7,731 bases of DNA, taken from NCBI GenBank assembly GCA_013360985.1, contig JABWAM010000112.1:1-7731 (forward strand). The letters run 5' to 3'. The number at the start of each line of letters is the position of its first letter. Within the stretch, counting starts at the first letter, position 1. This document shows positions 5,478 through 7,731 of this stretch, piece after piece. This DNA is from Verrucomicrobiia bacterium. GTDB taxonomy: Bacteria; Verrucomicrobiota; Verrucomicrobiia; JABWAM01. Under the pieces are notes generated by a model. It was not told the DNA's origin. It searched no databases and saw only the letters and a list, made by a program, of their open reading frames with translations. The translations under genes were made by a program, and so were the position numbers.

Positions 5478-6247
5478 ATCGCGCGCGCGTTCTCGCCTTG
5501 CTCGAACAAATCGGCGCGCCCGAAGGAAACCGCGCCTGGATGGCGGAGCACGCCCTCAAACGCGCCCGGCAGATTGCCGAGGCGCGGCGAATCCCCGAAG
5601 AGGAGGCGCTCTCGCAGGTGCTCCGCCTCCTGCGCGAGGGCTGGGCGGGACGCGCGGGAGAAACCTCGGGACGAATCCAACCCTGGCCGATCCTCGATTC
5701 CCGCGAAATCCACGACTACGCGATCTTCCGCACACGCAGCGAACGCGTTCGCTCGCCGAAAACGGGTCGCGAGCATGAGGTGCATCTCCTCGCGGCGCCG
5801 GATTGGGTGAACGTCCTCGCCTTCACTCCCGCGCGCGAGATCGTCCTCGTGCAGCAATACCGTCACGGGTGCCGCCAGGTCATGTGGGAAATTCCAGGCG
5901 GCATGATTGCTCCCGACGAATCTCCGGAGCGCGCCGGCGAACGCGAGCTCCTCGAAGAAACGGGTTACGCGGGCGATCCTGCGCGCCGGCTCGCCGCGAT
6001 CCACCCCAACCCCGCCTTCCAGACGAACCTCTGCCACACGGTGCTCGTCCAGAACGCGCAGTTCGCGCAATCTCCGTCCCTCGATGCGATGGAGGATATC
6101 GCCGTCCGACTCTTCCCCGAAGAAGAGTTCGCGGCGATGGTCGCCGACGGCCGGATCAGCAACGCCCTCGTCGTCGCCGCCGACCTCTGGCGTCGCCTCT
6201 GGCGCGAGGAACGCCTCGTCCCGAGGCCCCCGCCGTTTGCGTCGTGA
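5474..6247 (+). CDS. Nudix hydrolase, ADP-ribose pyrophosphatase-like
   Basis: A 257-residue protein with a complete Nudix box at 143-165: G143, E149, then RELLEETGY (157-165) with the metal-binding glutamates E158, E161 and E162. The preceding VLVQQYRHG and WEIPGG are typical of the ADP-ribose/nucleotide-sugar diphosphatase group, which cleaves ADP-ribose to AMP and ribose 5-phosphate; exact substrate cannot be read from the sequence. The roughly 70 residues before the Nudix fold form an extra, probably helical segment (Ala, Arg and Glu rich, about 18-58) not needed in the compact family members. The ATG overlaps the ygfZ stop (ATGA, 5474-5477) and has GAGG seven bases upstream, so translational coupling is likely. 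The 93-residue gene follows after 26 bp. Confidence 0.9.
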   Translation: MNRARVLALLEQIGAPEGNRAWMAEHALKRARQIAEARRIPEEEALSQVLRLLREGWAGRAGETSGRIQPWPILDSREIHDYAIFRTRSERVRSPKTGREHEVHLLAAPDWVNVLAFTPAREIVLVQQYRHGCRQVMWEIPGGMIAPDESPERAGERELLEETGYAGDPARRLAAIHPNPAFQTNLCHTVLVQNAQFAQSPSLDAMEDIAVRLFPEEEFAAMVADGRISNALVVAADLWRRLWREERLVPRPPPFAS

Positions 6248-6273
6248 GAACCGGGCGCGTCCCCCCTTTTCTT

Positions 6274-6555
6274 ATGAAATCCGCCTACGAACTCGCCATG
6301 GAGCGATTGAACAAACAAAGCCCCTCCCCCTCGAAGCCGCTCACCGCCGAACAGAAACGCAAAATCGCCGACCTCGATTCGCTGTATCGCGCGAAGATCG
6401 CCGAACGGGAAATTGCGCTGAAGCCCGGGATCGAGGAAGCGCGTTTTGCGGGAGACGCCGAAAAGGCCGACGCGCTCGGAGCAGAGCTTCGCGACGCCGT
6501 GCGCAAGCTTCAGGAGGAAATGGAGCGCGAAAAAGAGAAGATCCGCGCCGCTTGA
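6274..6555 (+). CDS. Small conserved-looking coiled-coil protein (93 aa), function unknown
   Basis: A 93-residue charged protein without signal peptide, membrane segment or cysteine. The N-terminus MKSAYELAMERL is followed by a Pro/Ser linker (16-23). The rest (24-92) is almost entirely Ala, Glu, Lys, Arg and Leu, with a break at PG (51-52), suggesting a helical hairpin: one helix about 24-49 and a second about 53-91. I recall similar small proteins as conserved hypotheticals in Verrucomicrobiota and relatives but cannot name a function. The ATG is preceded by a pyrimidine tract (CCCCCCTTTTCTT) rather than a Shine-Dalgarno. It is 26 bp after the Nudix gene, probably the last gene of the ygfZ unit. 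Its stop codon lies inside the -35 box of the next promoter candidate. Confidence 0.8.
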   Translation: MKSAYELAMERLNKQSPSPSKPLTAEQKRKIADLDSLYRAKIAEREIALKPGIEEARFAGDAEKADALGAELRDAVRKLQEEMEREKEKIRAA

Positions 6556-6579
6556 CAAAAGGGGAAGTGCGATTAGTTT
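6552..6579 (+). promoter_or_regulatory. Promoter candidate for the 46-aa secreted peptide gene
   Basis: A perfect TTGACA (6552-6557) overlaps the TGA of the preceding gene. After 16 bases comes TAGTTT (6574-6579), a poor -10 match. This is the best sigma-70-like site I found in the window. It would give a leader of about 65 bases for the gene at 6651, containing the hairpin at 6608-6626. Confidence 0.5.
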
Positions 6580-6607
6580 TCCGATCATCTGCTGGCGTGA
6601 GCCTTAT

Positions 6608-6626
6608 GCGAGACGTCGCGTCTCGC
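6608..6626 (+). other. Perfect 8-bp hairpin in the leader of the 46-aa gene
   Basis: GCGAGACG (6608-6615) pairs perfectly with CGTCTCGC (6619-6626) around a TCG loop. It lies between the promoter candidate and the ATG at 6651, 24 bases before the start. No T-run follows, so it is not a terminator. It could be an mRNA-stabilising hairpin, an operator palindrome, or a member of a dispersed palindrome family. Confidence 0.5.
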
Positions 6627-6650
6627 GGCAGAAACCAACCCATCCCTCCC

Positions 6651-6791
6651 ATGAACCGACTGCTGACCCTCCTCCTCATCGGCTTCGTTGCCGCGTTCGT
6701 GACGACCGCGCCCGTGCTGGCCTGCGGCGGAAGCTGCGACAAGCCCAAGAGCGGCGAATCCAAGGACGGAAACAAGGACAAGGACTCCTGA
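6651..6791 (+). CDS. Small secreted or lipid-anchored Cys-containing peptide (46 aa)
   Basis: A 46-residue product with a clear signal-like start: MNR, a hydrophobic core (about 4-19) and PVLA before C25. The mature part begins CGGSCDKPK and continues with a hydrophilic Lys/Asp/Gly/Ser tail (22 residues). Cleavage after A24 suits signal peptidase I (V at -3, A at -1). VLAC also resembles a lipobox, but Leu at -2 is atypical, so lipoprotein anchoring is uncertain. The CxxxC pair could bind metal or form a disulfide. The ATG follows TCCCTCCC, as at the maturase. The gene has its own promoter candidate and a strong terminator 20 bp downstream, making it an apparently monocistronic unit. No function can be assigned. 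Confidence 0.7.
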   Translation: MNRLLTLLLIGFVAAFVTTAPVLACGGSCDKPKSGESKDGNKDKDS

Positions 6792-6846
6792 TCTCCGTCT
6801 TCTCGGAGAGGAAGGCCGGCGAGCGCAACTCGCCGGCCTTTTTTTT
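6792..6846 (+). terminator. Rho-independent terminator after the 46-aa gene, with a preceding small hairpin
   Basis: AAGGCCGGCGAG (6812-6823) pairs perfectly with 6829-6840 around a CGCAA loop, giving a 12-bp GC-rich stem followed by a T-run to 6846. A smaller 6-bp hairpin (6792-6797 with 6804-6809) starts right after the stop codon. The T-run is on the plus strand, so it mainly serves the 46-aa gene. The minus-strand pgsA transcript also meets this stem just past its stop, but has only two T residues after it. Confidence 0.92.
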
Positions 6847-6853
6847 GCGTCGG

Positions 6854-7474
6854 TCAGCGCGGCGGCGCGCCGCCCATCTCGGCGCGCATCAGCTTCCAGC
6901 CGCCGCGGAAGTACGCCCATCCCGAGCCGAGGCTCGCGATCAAACAGACCGGGAAGAGAAACCAGAACTCGACGTGGCGGCAGAGGACGACGTCCAACGG
7001 CACCCCCCACTCCTGGACGAGGGCGAAGCGCGCGCAGATGGCGTTGATGGTGACGAGGTGAAGGATGGTCTTCAGCTTGCCGCCCCGTTCCGCGCTCAGA
7101 GGGACTCCCCGTTGCGCCGCGACCATGCGAAGCCCCGAGACGGCGAAATCGCGGGAGAGCAGGGCGACGGCCACCCAAGCGGGCATGATCCCGCCGGCGA
7201 CAAAGGCCACCCAGGCGGTGGACACGAGGATTTTATCGGCGACCGGATCCCAAAGCGCGCCGAAAACGCTCGTTTCGCCGCGGCGACGCGCCACCCATCC
7301 ATCGAACGAATCGGTCAGACACGCAACCAGAAAACACGCCCAGGCGAAGGTGGAATGTCCCGGAGGATTGTGGAGGTTCGGCAGCAGACGGGGAAAGGGT
7401 TGATCGAAGAAGGCGACGATGAAGATCGCCGCCAAAGGGATCCGCGCGAAAGTAAGCTTGTCCGCCAGGGTCAT
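6854..7474 (-). CDS. pgsA: CDP-diacylglycerol--glycerol-3-phosphate 3-phosphatidyltransferase
   Basis: A 206-residue integral membrane enzyme that makes phosphatidylglycerophosphate from CDP-diacylglycerol and glycerol 3-phosphate, the first committed step to phosphatidylglycerol and cardiolipin. The CDP-alcohol phosphotransferase signature is complete: D55, D58, G59, A62, R63, G72, D76 and D80. Hydrophobic segments are visible at about 11-23, 43-54, 83-105, 136-151 and 168-184. The start TLADKLTFARIPL matches the usual N-terminus (NLPNxLTxxRI type). The signature alone does not fix the substrate alcohol; PgsA is chosen for length, N-terminus and the neighbouring rimO, a frequent partner. The ATG overlaps the rimO stop by 4 bp (ATGA on the minus strand), with a weak AAGG about seven bases upstream. 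Confidence 0.88.
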   Translation of the reverse strand: MTLADKLTFARIPLAAIFIVAFFDQPFPRLLPNLHNPPGHSTFAWACFLVACLTDSFDGWVARRRGETSVFGALWDPVADKILVSTAWVAFVAGGIMPAWVAVALLSRDFAVSGLRMVAAQRGVPLSAERGGKLKTILHLVTINAICARFALVQEWGVPLDVVLCRHVEFWFLFPVCLIASLGSGWAYFRGGWKLMRAEMGGAPPR

Positions 7475-7731
7475 GCCGCCGCCTTTTCCGCCGTCACGTC
7501 GTACTCCGAGGCCGCGACGATCCGCGCCGCGTGAAATTCTCCGCGCCGCCAGCCGCCGCCGCGCAAAAGGACGCGTCCGTCCACGCCCGGCGCCTCGCGC
7601 TCCGAGCGTCCCCAGGCGCCCCGCCCCGCCTTCTCGACGAGCACGCGTTCCGTTCCGCCGATGCGCGCGCGCAGCAGGCGGGCTGAGACCTCGCGTTGCG
7701 CAGCCATCAGACGGCGCCGCCGCTCCTTTTT
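7471..7731 (-). CDS. rimO: Ribosomal protein S12 methylthiotransferase RimO, C-terminal part
   Basis: The last 86 residues of a gene that enters from the right edge; its frame is open from base 7731, so the ATG at 7707 is internal, not the start. The visible part begins with the basic helix KKERRRRLMAAQREVSARLL. It continues into a TRAM domain with GRSEREAPGVDGRVLL and, near the end, GEFHAARIVAASEYDV. The RSxxxAPxVDG pattern and the A-x-EYDV ending are characteristic of RimO rather than MiaB. RimO is a radical SAM enzyme with two Fe-S clusters that methylthiolates an aspartate of ribosomal protein S12. The catalytic half lies outside the window. The stop overlaps the pgsA start by 4 bp. Confidence 0.85.
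   Translation of the reverse strand, partial: KKERRRRLMAAQREVSARLLRARIGGTERVLVEKAGRGAWGRSEREAPGVDGRVLLRGGGWRRGEFHAARIVAASEYDVTAEKAAA

Noticed and set aside
7471..7707. Complete 78-residue gene starting at ATG 7707
   Set aside because: The frame is open to the window edge and the sequence is the C-terminal TRAM part of RimO, so the ATG is internal.

Overview
This is a high-GC bacterial window carrying eight recognisable or well-supported genes, with nothing phage-like or plasmid-like. The mix suggests a member of the Verrucomicrobiota or a related PVC lineage: an anaerobic-type sulfatase maturase, a soluble Ser/Thr kinase, a 93-residue coiled-coil protein of a kind I associate with that group, and several starts preceded by pyrimidine tracts instead of a Shine-Dalgarno sequence. 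This assignment is an inference from gene content and recall, not a database match.

Layout, left to right. Positions 1-309 hold no established gene but contain the first copy of a 136-bp dispersed repeat (76-211). Two plus-strand genes follow: a radical SAM/SPASM sulfatase maturase with a C-terminal SEC-C zinc-binding motif (310-1653) and a soluble Ser/Thr protein kinase (1708-2829). A minus-strand glutamate dehydrogenase (2874-4136) converges on the kinase. A 381-bp divergent intergenic region contains the second repeat copy (4320-4455). Next come a ygfZ-like gene (4518-5477), a Nudix hydrolase overlapping it by 4 bp (5474-6247) and a 93-residue coiled-coil protein (6274-6555). A separate small unit has a promoter candidate, a leader hairpin, a 46-residue secreted Cys-containing peptide (6651-6791) and a strong rho-independent terminator (6812-6846). 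On the minus strand, entering from the right edge, are the 3' end of rimO (7471-7731) and pgsA (6854-7474), overlapping by 4 bp.

The most unusual element is the repeat. Both copies lie in the same orientation directly upstream of a plus-strand gene. Each copy contains an ATG opening a small frame that begins MD(N/D)EEGCSLKIE..RGFG. Although the sequence diverges completely after the repeat ends, in both places this frame stays open until its TGA overlaps the ATG of the downstream gene (ATGA at 310-313 and 4518-4521). The repeat can also fold so that this ATG sits in the loop of a 9-bp hairpin. Together this suggests a mobile or dispersed 5'-leader module that could couple translation to the downstream gene. 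Whether it is translated or functional cannot be decided from two copies.

Functionally, several genes touch Fe-S or radical SAM chemistry (sulfatase maturase, YgfZ, RimO). The others cover nitrogen metabolism (glutamate dehydrogenase), nucleotide-sugar clean-up (Nudix), phospholipid synthesis (PgsA) and signalling (kinase). They look like independent transcription units with two tightly coupled pairs (ygfZ-nudix and rimO-pgsA).
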